Assembly: GCF_002020355.1 (NCBI RefSeq)
Contig: NZ_MPZV01000004.1
Coordinates: forward strand, 310,001-374,000
Reading direction: 5' to 3'
From: Thioclava sediminum
GTDB taxonomy: Bacteria > Pseudomonadota > Alphaproteobacteria > Rhodobacterales > Rhodobacteraceae
Length of the DNA: 64,000 bases
Part shown: positions 34,086 to 44,055 of the stretch, piece by piece
Numbering within the stretch: the first letter of the stretch is position 1
Layout of the letters: each line of letters opens with the position of its first letter
The notes under the pieces: generated by a model
Told to the model about the DNA's origin: nothing
The model's database searches: none
The model's input: only the letters and a program-made list of their open reading frames with translations
Program-made: the position numbers and the translations under genes

Positions 34086-35015
34086 TCAATCCTTTTTGGC
34101 GGTGCGGCGCGTCTCAGGCAGGACGTATTCCACGATCTCGGTGCGCTGCAGGAACCGGAAATTATCGTCGGAAATCATCGTCAGACGGATCGCGCCACTG
34201 TCGTCGCGCCAGACCGCGAGGCCTTCGAGATTGTCGTGACGCCCGGCGCCGGTTTCCAGAAGAACCTCGCCGCCCGAGATCGAGTCGCCGTTGATGTCGA
34301 ATACCTGAACGCGCGTCCGAAAGCCCAGTAGCCCCCAGAAGTCGCGCTCCAGCAGGTAGAAGCGGCCATCGGGGCCGAAATCCGCACCGACGGGTAGCCA
34401 GTTCTCGGAGCGCGGGATGGCGAAGGGTTGATCCCATTTGCCGTCGCGATAGCGCCAGACCGGGTAGGGCCTGTCTTTCGCGCCCGAGCGTTCGGGCATC
34501 GTGTAGAGAGTGCCCTGATCGTCGATCGCCAGCGCCTCGAGCGAGGAGTTGTTCTGCATCTTCGCAAAGGCATCCGGGCGCGGCAGCAATTCGGCCGGGC
34601 CGCCATCGGTCGGGAAATGCGACACCCGCGCCAGACCCTCGAAGGAGATATAGACCGAACCGTCCGGCGCCAGCGCCAAGCCTTCGCTGTCACCCAGATG
34701 ACGGGTCAACGCCTCTCCCTTGGAGCTGTGCAGCCAGTTCGGCCCTTGGGTGACCCTCACGTCCTTGATCTGGCCAGCGGCGTCGCGATCGAGATGCCCG
34801 CGCCAGATCGTCGTGCGATCCGACTGGGTGACGAAATCGCCTCCGTCCGGTCCCAGCTCAAGCCCTGAAAACCCGCCGAAGACGAACACGCCCGGCATGG
34901 TCCAGTGATAGCTTTGCAGGAATTGCGCGCGGGGATGCGGCCCGGCGGGCGCGAGCCCTCCGAGAATGGCCAGCCCCGCACCTGCAATCAGCGCGAGGTA
35001 AGAACGGCGCGGCAT
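34086..35015 (-). CDS. Phytase-like-domain esterase (secreted)
   Basis: A 309-residue protein with a signal-like N-terminus ([19 protein letters not shown]) and a beta-propeller 'esterase-like activity of phytase' domain: [74 protein letters not shown]. The repeated E-L/G-L-A-x-D-x-G pattern marks the blades. Its start lies inside the 3' end of mepA (28-base overlap). The substrate is not known. Confidence 0.85.
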   Translation of the reverse strand: MPRRSYLALIAGAGLAILGGLAPAGPHPRAQFLQSYHWTMPGVFVFGGFSGLELGPDGGDFVTQSDRTTIWRGHLDRDAAGQIKDVRVTQGPNWLHSSKGEALTRHLGDSEGLALAPDGSVYISFEGLARVSHFPTDGGPAELLPRPDAFAKMQNNSSLEALAIDDQGTLYTMPERSGAKDRPYPVWRYRDGKWDQPFAIPRSENWLPVGADFGPDGRFYLLERDFWGLLGFRTRVQVFDINGDSISGGEVLLETGAGRHDNLEGLAVWRDDSGAIRLTMISDDNFRFLQRTEIVEYVLPETRRTAKKD

Positions 35016-35884
35016 TGGTTGGGCAGGTCCGACATGACGTAGGTTTTGGCGTTTTTCTTCGGCGGCCCTTTCGGCTTGGGCTTGGCCGCAGTCTTCGGCG
35101 GGTTGAGATAATCGGTCACCCACCAGTTCAGCGTGTCGTCACAGCCATCGCCTCCCTTCGACAGCTGCGCCACGGTCGGCTTCTGCGTCTCGCAATAGCG
35201 CGCACCGGGCGGGCATTTCAGGCGGACGTGGAAATGGGTGTTGTGGCCATACATCGGACGAATCTTCTGCAGCCATGCGCGATCGTTGCGCGGCACCGTG
35301 TTGCACATCGCGATCTTCACGGCTGCGGCGACGAAGATACGGTCGACGCGCGGATCGGCAGCGGCGTGGCGCATCAGCGCGAGGTGCTGCGGCGTCCAGT
35401 TGGAATTGGTGTGGCGCTGATCGGCGGTGCGCACCGAGATCGAGGAGATTTTCTCCCGCTGGGCTCGGCTGAGATTCAGGTTCGTCGCGGGCAGCATCCA
35501 GATATCGGCATCCAGTCCGATCTGGTGGCTCGCATGGCCGCCGGTCATCGGGCCGCCGCGCGGCTGGGAAATGTCACCGATATAGAGACCGTTCCAGCCC
35601 GGCAGCGACGCGGCGTAGCGCGACAGATCCTGCAGGTAGGTCAGCATCGCGGGCTGGCCCCAGTTACGGTTGCGCGACAGGCGCATCGCCTGCCATGTCG
35701 GGCCGCTCTCGGGCATGCGCTGGAGGCCTGCGGCGCAGCCACGCGAGTAAAACCCGATGGCCGAAGGCGCCTGCGCCGAAGCGCTCGCCTTGGAGCCGAA
35801 AAGTTGGCGGGCGAGCGGTTCGGCGAATGTGGGCGCAGAAATAAGGCTGAAAGAAAGAGCGGCGACGAGAAATTTCGCGATCAT
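34988..35884 (-). CDS. mepA: Penicillin-insensitive murein endopeptidase
   Basis: A 298-residue LAS-family metallopeptidase that cuts D-Ala-mDAP cross-links in the periplasm. Signal peptide ([19 protein letters not shown]); zinc and active-site residues in [17 protein letters not shown] and [16 protein letters not shown]; cysteines typical of MepA. Its start overlaps the stop of the upstream MFS gene. A basic Lys/Pro-rich C-terminus follows. Confidence 0.94.
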   Translation of the reverse strand: MIAKFLVAALSFSLISAPTFAEPLARQLFGSKASASAQAPSAIGFYSRGCAAGLQRMPESGPTWQAMRLSRNRNWGQPAMLTYLQDLSRYAASLPGWNGLYIGDISQPRGGPMTGGHASHQIGLDADIWMLPATNLNLSRAQREKISSISVRTADQRHTNSNWTPQHLALMRHAAADPRVDRIFVAAAVKIAMCNTVPRNDRAWLQKIRPMYGHNTHFHVRLKCPPGARYCETQKPTVAQLSKGGDGCDDTLNWWVTDYLNPPKTAAKPKPKGPPKKNAKTYVMSDLPNQCRAVLTSR

Positions 35885-37236
35885 GATGAGGGGGGTCCTT
35901 CGGGCGCAGGGTCTCCGTGACTTCTCACGAATCCTAGCAGGACCAGCCCCAAAAGCAAAAGAACGATGATCGGTGTGATGCCCGTCGACTGATTTCCGCT
36001 TATCTGCGTCGTGATCCCGATGGCGAGCGGCGCGATGAAGGCCGTGGCCTTGCCCGAAAGCGCGTAGAGGCCGAAATGCTCGGTGATCTTTTCCGGGTCG
36101 GCCTGACGGACCATCATCGTGCGCGAGGCCGATTGCAGGGCGCCGCCGCAGGCTCCGATCATCCCGCCCAGCACCATGAAGGCGATGTCTGGCAGTTTGC
36201 TGTCGGGGGTGACGGCCATTCCGAAGACGCTTTCGCGCGAGATCATCACGATGCCGATCACGACCAGCGTCAGGATCACCAGCGAGGTGATGATGACCAT
36301 GCGCGGCCCCCAGCGGTCATCGGCCTTGCCGCCGAGCCATGCGAAGGTCGCCCCGGTGATCGTGCCGAGGATGCCGAAGATGCCGATCAGCGTGATCGAC
36401 CAGTTCAGCACGCCCGCCGCATAGAGCCCGCCGAAGGTGTAGATGCCGTTGAGCGCGTCGCGGTAGAACATCGAGCTGAGCAGGAAAGAGGTCAGCGAGC
36501 GCCGGCGCGGCAGCGCCTTCAGCGTCGCGCGCAGTTCCGGCCATGCGCCGCGCAGCGCCGTGCCGATGGGCAGCGCGTCGGGTTTGCGCGGCTCGCGCAC
36601 CCAGAAGAAGAAGGGGATCATGAAGACCGCATACCAGATCGCGGTGAGCGGCCCGACCGCACGGGTATCCTCTCGCGTGGCGACGTCGAGACCGAAGAGC
36701 GGGTCGATCCCCAGCATCGTCTTCCCGGTCGTCGGGCTCGCCTGCAGCAGCAGAAGCATGATGAACAGCGTGATCATCCCACCGATATAGCCGAACGCCC
36801 AGCCCGAGCCGGAGATGCGCCCGATCTCTTCGCGGGGCCCGAGGTCAGGCAGGATCGCATTGGTGAAGGTGGTCGCGAATTCCATGCCGATCATGCCGAT
36901 GGCGAAGCTGATCATGATCGCCATCAGCTTGAAATCGCCCGGCACCGCATACCACAGGCCCCATGCGCCCAGCACATACATCACCGAGAAGACCCAGATG
37001 AACGGCATCCGCCGTCCCGAGCGGTCCGCGACCGCACCGAGGAAGGGCGAGCCGAGCGCGATCAGGATCCCGGCGATGCCGACGCCATAGCCCCAGACGG
37101 TCTGCGCCGCCGTGCCCGAGCCCATCAGGTCTTTCACGAAGGGGGCGAAGATGAAGGTGACCAGCAGCGTGTTATAGGGTTGGCTCGCCCAGTCGAAGAA
37201 CCACCAGCCCCAGATGCGTTTCTTCGCCGTGATCAT
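35881..37236 (-). CDS. MFS transporter, UMF1 (Atg22-like) family
   Basis: A 451-residue, 12-helix transporter. N-terminus KKRIWGWWFFDWASQPYNTL is characteristic of the UMF1/Atg22-like branch; the loop after helix 2 has GAVADRSGRRMPFIW (MFS motif A). Family members export amino acids or peptides. It is translationally coupled to mepA, so it may import murein fragments, which is speculation. Confidence 0.9.
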   Translation of the reverse strand: MITAKKRIWGWWFFDWASQPYNTLLVTFIFAPFVKDLMGSGTAAQTVWGYGVGIAGILIALGSPFLGAVADRSGRRMPFIWVFSVMYVLGAWGLWYAVPGDFKLMAIMISFAIGMIGMEFATTFTNAILPDLGPREEIGRISGSGWAFGYIGGMITLFIMLLLLQASPTTGKTMLGIDPLFGLDVATREDTRAVGPLTAIWYAVFMIPFFFWVREPRKPDALPIGTALRGAWPELRATLKALPRRRSLTSFLLSSMFYRDALNGIYTFGGLYAAGVLNWSITLIGIFGILGTITGATFAWLGGKADDRWGPRMVIITSLVILTLVVIGIVMISRESVFGMAVTPDSKLPDIAFMVLGGMIGACGGALQSASRTMMVRQADPEKITEHFGLYALSGKATAFIAPLAIGITTQISGNQSTGITPIIVLLLLGLVLLGFVRSHGDPAPEGPPSS

Positions 37237-37339
37237 GTCGCCCTCTCCCCGCCGCGCCAGTAATTGCGGCGATCAAGCCCGAAAAGGGACGATCTGGCAA
37301 GGGTTTCGACGGGTTAGGCAGGCCGCGCTGGCGGCAGTG

Positions 37340-37873
37340 TTACATCTGCGGCGGCCAGGGGCGCATGTGGTCGGCCTCGGCCCAGGCGGTCACGAATTCG
37401 GGAAGCGGCGGCGAGGTCGCGTCCTGCCCCATCTCGGCCAGAACCTGCGCGGGCGGGATCATACCTTTCTTGGAGGTCACCGCCCCGCGGATCAGCACAT
37501 GCGAGGTGCAATCTCCGTCCTTCGTGAACATCGCATGTTCGAGCCAGATCCAGCGATCGTCCCAGCCGAGGCAGCGCGAGCGCATCTCGAATTTCTGGAA
37601 GGCCTGCACGCGGCGGCGATACCGCGTGGTGTTCCCGGCGACCACGATGCCCCATTTGTTGCGCTTGAGCGCGTCCCAGAGCCCGGTGCGGATCGCGAGC
37701 GGAATCCGCCCCAGATCGAAAAGCGTCAGCGTGCGCCCGTTGTTGAGCTCCATCCACAGGTCGATGTCCCACGGCCAGCAGATATGCTGGCTGACATGGG
37801 TGCCCGTGATCGGCAACGCCGGGGCGTTGCGGAACTTCACGATCTCTTTGGCCATGCGGATAACGGGATACAT
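37340..37873 (-). CDS. Acyl-CoA thioesterase-like (4HBT/hotdog) protein
   Basis: A 177-residue hotdog-fold protein: HVSQHICWPWDIDLWMELNN resembles the hotdog helix with the Asp/Asn region of 4-hydroxybenzoyl-CoA thioesterase relatives, then GRTLTLFDLGRIPLAIRTGL and a long strand block. The ATG at 37873 is preferred over upstream in-frame codons. Substrate unknown; usual annotation is thioesterase family protein. Confidence 0.82.
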   Translation of the reverse strand: MYPVIRMAKEIVKFRNAPALPITGTHVSQHICWPWDIDLWMELNNGRTLTLFDLGRIPLAIRTGLWDALKRNKWGIVVAGNTTRYRRRVQAFQKFEMRSRCLGWDDRWIWLEHAMFTKDGDCTSHVLIRGAVTSKKGMIPPAQVLAEMGQDATSPPLPEFVTAWAEADHMRPWPPQM

Positions 37874-38000
37874 GCGCCAAGAGGTGCTGCGCCGCAGCGG
37901 GGCGGTCAAGAGAGACGTTACGGAAAATGCGCGCCAGCCTGCGGTTGCAATGGGGCTACGCCTCGCTTACCTGTCTTTGCGATCCAAAGCGGAGGTTTCG

Positions 38001-38300
38001 ATGGTCACGCTCTTTCAGGCCCTGGTGCTGATCCTGAACGTCATCTGGTTCGTCATGATCGCCCATATCATCATGAGCTGGCTTATCAATTTTCAGGTGC
38101 TGAACCTGCGCCAACCCTTGGTGGCGCAAATCTGGTTCGGGCTGAATAACCTGCTGGAGCCGATCTACGGGCGCATCCGGCGCTTCCTGCCCGATACGGG
38201 CGGGCTCGATCTGGCGCCGCTGGTGGCCTTCATCATCCTGATCATCATCCGTCAGGCGCTGTTCAACAACGCGGCCTTCTTCTACGGCAACAGCTTCTGA
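38001..38300 (+). CDS. YggT family membrane protein
   Basis: A 99-residue protein with two YggT-type hydrophobic segments (FQALVLILNVIWFVMIAHII and LAPLVAFIILIIIRQALF) and the conserved LLEPIYGRIRRFLP between them. RBS GGAGG at good distance. YggT proteins are linked to osmotic tolerance and envelope functions. Its stop overlaps the recQ start by one base. Confidence 0.92.
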   Translation: MVTLFQALVLILNVIWFVMIAHIIMSWLINFQVLNLRQPLVAQIWFGLNNLLEPIYGRIRRFLPDTGGLDLAPLVAFIILIIIRQALFNNAAFFYGNSF

Positions 38301-40363
38301 TGCCAGCGGCTGCGGCAGCCGAGGCACCCGCAGAGCTACTGGCGCGGGTCTGGGGGTTCGACGCCTTCCGGCCCGGTCAGGAAGAGATCGTGCGCGCGGT
38401 GATCGACGGTCGGAACGTGCTGGCGATCATGCCGACGGGTGGCGGGAAATCCTTATGTTATCAATTGCCTGCGCTGGCGCGCGAGGGCGTGACGGTGGTG
38501 ATCTCGCCGCTGATCGCCCTGATGCGCGATCAGGTCCGCGCGCTACGGCAGGCAGGTGTCGAGGCGGGCGCGCTGACCTCGGGCAATACCGAGGAGGAGA
38601 CCGAAGAGGTCTTCACCGCGATCGACGAGGGTCGGCTGAAGCTTCTCTACATGGCGCCCGAACGTCTGGCCTCGGGCGGGGCGCAGCACTTGCTGAAGCG
38701 GGCGGGCGTCAGTCTGATCGCGGTGGACGAGGCGCATTGCGTTAGCCAATGGGGCCATGATTTCCGCCCCGATTACCTGCGCATCGGCGAGCTGCGCCGC
38801 AGCCTCGGCGTGCCGCTCGCGGCCTTCACCGCGACCGCCGACGAAGAAACCCGCACCGAGATCGTCACGCGCCTGTTCGACGGGCAGCCCCCCGAGAGCT
38901 TCCTGCGCGGCTTCGACCGTCCGAATATTCATCTGGCGTTCTCACCCAAGGATCAGCCGCGCCAACAGATTTTGCGTTTCGCCTCGGCGCGCAAAGGGCA
39001 GTCGGGCATCGTCTATTGCGGCACGAGGGCGAAGACCGAGGCTCTGGCCAAGGCGCTGAGCGAGGCCGGGCATCTGGCCTGTCACTATCACGGCGGGATG
39101 GAGGCCGATGACCGCCGCGCTGTGGAGACCCGTTTCCAGCAGGAAGACGGGCTGATCGTGGTCGCGACGGTGGCCTTCGGGATGGGCGTCGACAAGCCCG
39201 ATATCCGCTGGGTCGCCCATGCCGATCTGCCCAAAAGCATCGAGGCTTACTATCAGGAGATCGGCCGCGCCGGTCGCGATGGCGCTGCCGCCGAGACGCT
39301 AACGCTTTACGGGCCCGACGACATCAAGCTGCGGCGGTCCCAGATCGACGAGGGGCTCGCCCCGCCCGAGCGCAAGGAGGCCGATCACGGACGTCTCAAT
39401 GCGCTTCTGGGTCTGGCCGAGGCGACCGAATGCCGCCGGGTGAAGCTGCTGCGCTATTTCGGCGAAGAGGCCGCGCCCTGCGGCCATTGCGATCTGTGCG
39501 ATACGCCGCCCGAGCTGTTCGACGGGACCGAGGCCGTGCGCAAGGCGCTGTCGGCTGCGCTGCGCTCGGAAGAACGCTTCGGCGCGGGACATCTGATCGA
39601 GATCCTGCTGGGCTCGCAGACCGACAAGATCAAGCAATGGGGCCATGACAAGCTGCCGACCTACGGGGTCGGGCGCGATCTGAGCCGTCCGCAATGGCAG
39701 GCGGTGTTCCGGCAGATGATGGGGCATGACCTGATCCGGCCCGACGCTGCGCGGCACGGCGCGCTGGTGATGACCCAGACCGCCCATCCGATCCTGCGCG
39801 GCGAGCAGTCGATCACCCTGCGCCGCGATCTGGTGGCGAAGGCGAAGACCAAACATGTGGTGCGGACGCTGGTGAGCGACGACGACGCGCCGCTCCTGTC
39901 GGCGCTGAAGGCGAAGCGGCGCGCGCTGGCCGAGGCGCAGGGCGTGCCCGCCTATGTCGTTTTCACCGACCGAACCCTGATCGAGATGGCCGAGAAACGC
40001 CCCGGAACGCTCGACGAGATGGCCGGGATCAGCGGTGTCGGTGCCAAGAAGCTGGAAAGCTATGGCGCGGAGTTTCTGGAGGTGATCGCGGGCGCGGTGG
40101 AAGAGATGCACCCGCTGCGCCGCAAGCTGGCAGGTTCGACCGAGGGGGAGATATACGACCGTCTGGCCGATGCGCAGCGAAATCTCGAACGCGGCGCGGA
40201 TGGCTATGATCGCCCGCTCTCCTGTTCGGCCTCGACGATCCGCAAGATCGCCGAGACGAAGCCGCGCTCGCGCGATGACCTCGCCCGGATTTCGAACCTG
40301 CCCGAGGCGAAGCTCGACCGCTTTGCGGAGGCGTTTCTGGCGGTGTTGGCCGACTACCGCTAA
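38300..40363 (+). CDS. recQ: ATP-dependent DNA helicase RecQ
   Basis: A 687-residue 3'-5' helicase for recombination and replication repair. Walker A IMPTGGGKSLCYQLPAL, DEAH box VDEAHCVSQWGHDFRP, motif VI QEIGRAGRDG, zinc ligands C-x-x-C in APCGHCDLC, then RQC winged helix. Two HRDC-type domains can be seen at the C-terminus (around residues 530-600 and 615-687). It meets the histidine kinase gene tail to tail with overlapping stops. Confidence 0.96.
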   Translation: MPAAAAAEAPAELLARVWGFDAFRPGQEEIVRAVIDGRNVLAIMPTGGGKSLCYQLPALAREGVTVVISPLIALMRDQVRALRQAGVEAGALTSGNTEEETEEVFTAIDEGRLKLLYMAPERLASGGAQHLLKRAGVSLIAVDEAHCVSQWGHDFRPDYLRIGELRRSLGVPLAAFTATADEETRTEIVTRLFDGQPPESFLRGFDRPNIHLAFSPKDQPRQQILRFASARKGQSGIVYCGTRAKTEALAKALSEAGHLACHYHGGMEADDRRAVETRFQQEDGLIVVATVAFGMGVDKPDIRWVAHADLPKSIEAYYQEIGRAGRDGAAAETLTLYGPDDIKLRRSQIDEGLAPPERKEADHGRLNALLGLAEATECRRVKLLRYFGEEAAPCGHCDLCDTPPELFDGTEAVRKALSAALRSEERFGAGHLIEILLGSQTDKIKQWGHDKLPTYGVGRDLSRPQWQAVFRQMMGHDLIRPDAARHGALVMTQTAHPILRGEQSITLRRDLVAKAKTKHVVRTLVSDDDAPLLSALKAKRRALAEAQGVPAYVVFTDRTLIEMAEKRPGTLDEMAGISGVGAKKLESYGAEFLEVIAGAVEEMHPLRRKLAGSTEGEIYDRLADAQRNLERGADGYDRPLSCSASTIRKIAETKPRSRDDLARISNLPEAKLDRFAEAFLAVLADYR

Positions 40364-42573
40364 GCGGGTTGGTCGATAGCGGGCGGGCGCGAATCTGCGG
40401 GGCGGTCCGACAGGATGCGTTCGGTAATCTCACGCTTTTTCAGCGGCTTGGTCAGGTAATGATCAATCCCGGCGGCGAGGATGCCCTCGCTGTCGCCCTC
40501 CATCGCATGGGCGGTAAGCGCGCAGATCGGCACGTGGTCGGCCCCTTCCGCGGCCCGGATTTTGCGCGCCGCCTCGCGCCCGTCCATGCCGGGCATCGAG
40601 ATGTCCATGAAGATCAGATCGGGCTGGAAGCTGCGCCACAGCGCGACCGCCTCATGGCCGTTATTGGCGAAGCGCAGATCGATATCGAGATCTTTCACCA
40701 TCTTGGAAAAGACCAGCTGATTGGTGCGGTTATCCTCGGCGGCGAGGACGCGCATCGCGCGCCGCTCGGTCAGGTCTGGCGGCGGGCAAGGGGGCGGTGG
40801 ATCAGGCGTGGCATCGGCGGCCCGCGACAGGTCCTGCAATGCGCGGAACAGCTCCGAGCGCAGCACCGGTTTTTGCAGGCAGCCGGTGATACCCTCGGCC
40901 ATCGCGGCCTTCGCAGCCTCCGGGTCGGAGCTGAGCAGCAGGATCGGCACGTCACCACCATCCGCCCGCAGCCTCTGCGCCAGTGCTACCCCGTCGAGCG
41001 CGGGCATTTGGTGATCGGTCAGTATCACGTCGAAGGCGCTGCCATCCTCGATCACCTGCAACGCCTCCTCGCCGGAGCGGCACAGCGTCACCTCCAGCCC
41101 GTAGGTCTGCAACTGCCGTTCCAGAATGACGCGATTGACCAGAAGGTCGTCGACCACCAGCGCCGCGCGCAGCGTGATCGGCGGGGAGGGGGCGTCGATC
41201 GGCTCGATCGGTTCGGCGCGGGGCAGCACGATCTTCAGGCCAAAGCACGAGCCTTCGCCAAGCGCGCTGTCCACCCAGACCTCGCCGCCCATCAGCTCCA
41301 CCAGTTGGCGGGTGATCGCGAGACCGAGGCCTGTGCCTTCGAATTTGCGATTGGTCTCGGCCTCGACCTGATTGAACTCGCCGAAGACGTGATCAAGCAG
41401 CTCGGGCGCGATGCCGATGCCGGTGTCTTCGACGGTGATATGCAGCTCGTAGTGACCGGGCTCGCGTTCGACCCCCACGACGCGGGCGAGGACGTGACCG
41501 GCATCGGTGAATTTCACCGCATTGCCCAGAAGGTTGGTCAGGATCTGTCGCATCCGCCCGGGATCGGCCTCGAACCGGGTGGGCAGGAACAGGTCGTAAT
41601 CCACCAGCAGCTTCACCTCGCGGTCCTTGGCGGAGGGCTGCAACAGCACCATGACCTCGTGCAGGCACCGCTCCAGATCGAAGGGCTCGGGGTAAAGCCG
41701 CATCCGCTCCGCCTCGATCTTCGAGTAATCCAGCACGTCGTTGATGATGGTCAGAAGCGCCTCGCCCGACGACCGGATGGTCTCAGCGAACAGGCGCTGT
41801 TCCTCGGTCAGATCGGTCTCGGCCAGCAGGTCTGCCATGCCCACGACGCCGTTCATCGGGGTGCGGATCTCGTGGCTCATATTGGCGAGGAAGGCGGATT
41901 TCGCGCGGTTCGCCGCCTCCGCCCGGTCGCGGGCCTCGCGCAGTTCGACCTCGCGCGCAACGGCGCCGGTGATGTCCTGCGCAAAGGTGACCAGATCGCC
42001 CTGCGCGCCCCATGTGTCGTTGAGCCGGAACCAGCGGCCATCCTGCGTGCGCAGCTCCATCGGGGGGATGTCGGTGCGGCGGATGCGTTCGCACATCTCG
42101 AAATGCCAATCGAGCGGGTCGCGCCCCTGCAGGTCGAAGAAGCCGCTTTCTGCCGCGATGCGCGTCACCTCGTCATAGGAGACGCCGGGGCCGATCGCGA
42201 TTTCCCCTTCGAAGAAGGCCAGAAACAGTTCGTTGGCGGCGACGAGGCGCAGGTCGCTGTCGAACACCGCGAAGCCGTCCGAGATCGAATTGACCGCATG
42301 CCAGAGCCGCGCCTGCGCGATCTGGGCGAGCGAATTGGCCCGCTCGAGATCGTCGCGCACGCGGCTGTTTTCGCCCAGCAGGGTTTCGCGTTCGCTGAGC
42401 GCACGGGCAAGACCTTCGCGCTGCTCCACCACCTGATCGGAGAGCATGCGCGCGTGCTGGGCCAGCTTCTGGTTGGCGGCGAAGAGCTCCTGGCGCTTCT
42501 GCTCCAACAGCTTTTCCGCCGCGAGCCGTCCGCGGCGTTCCTGTGCCAGTTTCTCTGCGATCGCCTTGTGCAT
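40360..42573 (-). CDS. Cytosolic hybrid sensor histidine kinase with two receiver domains
   Basis: A 737-residue protein without membrane segments. Order: N-terminal coiled coil (1-80), PAS domain (about 85-205), HisKA with phospho-acceptor His234 in NMSHEIRTPMNGVVG, HATPase (GTGLGLAITRQLVELMGG), receiver 1 (VILTDHQMPALDG) and receiver 2 (LIFMDISMPGMDG). No Hpt domain, so phosphate probably passes to a separate Hpt protein. The signal is unknown. It stands alone with no cognate regulator next to it. Confidence 0.92.
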   Translation of the reverse strand: MHKAIAEKLAQERRGRLAAEKLLEQKRQELFAANQKLAQHARMLSDQVVEQREGLARALSERETLLGENSRVRDDLERANSLAQIAQARLWHAVNSISDGFAVFDSDLRLVAANELFLAFFEGEIAIGPGVSYDEVTRIAAESGFFDLQGRDPLDWHFEMCERIRRTDIPPMELRTQDGRWFRLNDTWGAQGDLVTFAQDITGAVAREVELREARDRAEAANRAKSAFLANMSHEIRTPMNGVVGMADLLAETDLTEEQRLFAETIRSSGEALLTIINDVLDYSKIEAERMRLYPEPFDLERCLHEVMVLLQPSAKDREVKLLVDYDLFLPTRFEADPGRMRQILTNLLGNAVKFTDAGHVLARVVGVEREPGHYELHITVEDTGIGIAPELLDHVFGEFNQVEAETNRKFEGTGLGLAITRQLVELMGGEVWVDSALGEGSCFGLKIVLPRAEPIEPIDAPSPPITLRAALVVDDLLVNRVILERQLQTYGLEVTLCRSGEEALQVIEDGSAFDVILTDHQMPALDGVALAQRLRADGGDVPILLLSSDPEAAKAAMAEGITGCLQKPVLRSELFRALQDLSRAADATPDPPPPCPPPDLTERRAMRVLAAEDNRTNQLVFSKMVKDLDIDLRFANNGHEAVALWRSFQPDLIFMDISMPGMDGREAARKIRAAEGADHVPICALTAHAMEGDSEGILAAGIDHYLTKPLKKREITERILSDRPADSRPPAIDQPA

Positions 42574-42716
42574 GGACGCGGCAAAGCCCCCCTTATGGTC
42601 CGGGAGGCAGAGTTGCAGTGCTGCGTGAAATGCGGGTTAACCGCGATGAGGGGCGGGCGAGAAAATCCTTAAATTGTTATGGATTGCCCGCTCGCTTGAC
42701 CCTCAAAGATCGGGTC

Positions 42717-43892
42717 TCAGAGACGCTCGATCGAGAGCGCGATGCCTTGGCCGCCGCCGATGCACATGGTGACGAGGCCGTGCTTGCCGCCGGTGCGCTC
42801 CAGCGCGTGCAGCGCCTTCACGATCAGGATCGCGCCGGTGGCGCCGACCGGGTGACCCAGCGCGATCGCGCCGCCGTCGGGGTTCACCTTCGACGCATCC
42901 AGACCCAGCTCGCGCGAGACGGCCAGCGCCTGCGAGGCGAAGGCTTCGTTGCTTTCGATCCAGTCGAAATCCGAGGCTTGCATGCCGGTCTTTTCCAGCA
43001 GCGCGCGCACGGCGGGGATCGGCCCGAGGCCCATCACCTCGGGGCGCACGCCCGCGATGGCGTAGCCGGTGATCTTGGCGCGCGGGGTCAGGCCCGCCTC
43101 TTTCGCGGCCTCTTCGCGGGCCAGAACCAGTGCCGCCGCACCGTCATTGATGCCCGAGGCGTTGCCCGCGGTGACCGAGCCGTCCTTCTGGAAAACCGGC
43201 TTGAGCGAGCCGAGCTTTTCGAGGCTCGTCTGCTTCGGGTGCTCGTCGGTGTCGAAGACGGTCGTGCCCTTGCGCGTGGTGATCTCGACGGGGGCGATCT
43301 CTTCCTTGAAGTGACCCTCGGAGATCGCTTTCGCCGCGCGCTCCTGGCTTTCCATCGCGAAGGCGTCCTGCTCTTCGCGCGAAATCGAACACTCGGCGGC
43401 CACGTTCTCGGCGGTCACGCCCATATGGCCGGTGCCGAAGGGGCACGAGAGCGCGCCGGTCATCATGTCGAGCATCTTCGCGTCGCCCATCTTCTGACCG
43501 AAGCGGGCGGCGGGCAGGATATAGGGCGATTTACTCATCACCTCGGCGCCGCCGGCCAGTGCGAAATCGGCATCGCCCATCATCAGCATCTGCGCCGCCG
43601 AGATGACCGCCTGCACGCCGGAGCCGCAAAGGCGGTTCACGTTCATCGCGGGCGTGCCGACCGGGACGCCTGCATTCACCGCCGCCACGCGGCTGAGATA
43701 CATGTCGCGCGGTTCGGTGTTGATGATATGGCCGAAGACCACCTGACCGATCTTGTCCGCCGACACGCCCGCCCGCGAGATCGCCTCTTTCGAGACATGG
43801 GTGGCGAGGTCGATCGGCGCGAAGCCGGACAGCGTGCCGCCGAACGTGCCGATAGGCGTGCGGGTGCCGGAGAGAATGACGATACCGGTCAT
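42717..43892 (-). CDS. Acetyl-CoA C-acetyltransferase (thiolase)
   Basis: A 391-residue biosynthetic-type thiolase. Nucleophile Cys in [15 protein letters not shown], catalytic His in [15 protein letters not shown] and Cys in [16 protein letters not shown]. Condenses or cleaves acetoacetyl-CoA for PHB or ketone metabolism; the usual phaB partner is not adjacent. Upstream GGAGGCTACCC gives the RBS. Confidence 0.93.
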   Translation of the reverse strand: MTGIVILSGTRTPIGTFGGTLSGFAPIDLATHVSKEAISRAGVSADKIGQVVFGHIINTEPRDMYLSRVAAVNAGVPVGTPAMNVNRLCGSGVQAVISAAQMLMMGDADFALAGGAEVMSKSPYILPAARFGQKMGDAKMLDMMTGALSCPFGTGHMGVTAENVAAECSISREEQDAFAMESQERAAKAISEGHFKEEIAPVEITTRKGTTVFDTDEHPKQTSLEKLGSLKPVFQKDGSVTAGNASGINDGAAALVLAREEAAKEAGLTPRAKITGYAIAGVRPEVMGLGPIPAVRALLEKTGMQASDFDWIESNEAFASQALAVSRELGLDASKVNPDGGAIALGHPVGATGAILIVKALHALERTGGKHGLVTMCIGGGQGIALSIERL

Positions 43893-44055
43893 GGGTAGCC
43901 TCCAATGTTTGGGTCGGCGCGAGGGTAGCGAATGGGCTGAACCCGCGCCAGCAGGGCCACGCGGTTATGACGAGACGTCATTTGGCCGGGCGGTGGGTTG
44001 AAACTCTCGGCCAAGAGGACACATTCTAGAAAGCGAATATGACTAGGAGGCCGAC

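Noticed and set aside
40369-42672. Plus-strand open frame of over 760 codons opposite the histidine kinase
   Set aside because: Antisense shadow of a high-GC gene; the minus strand has complete HisKA, HATPase and receiver motifs.
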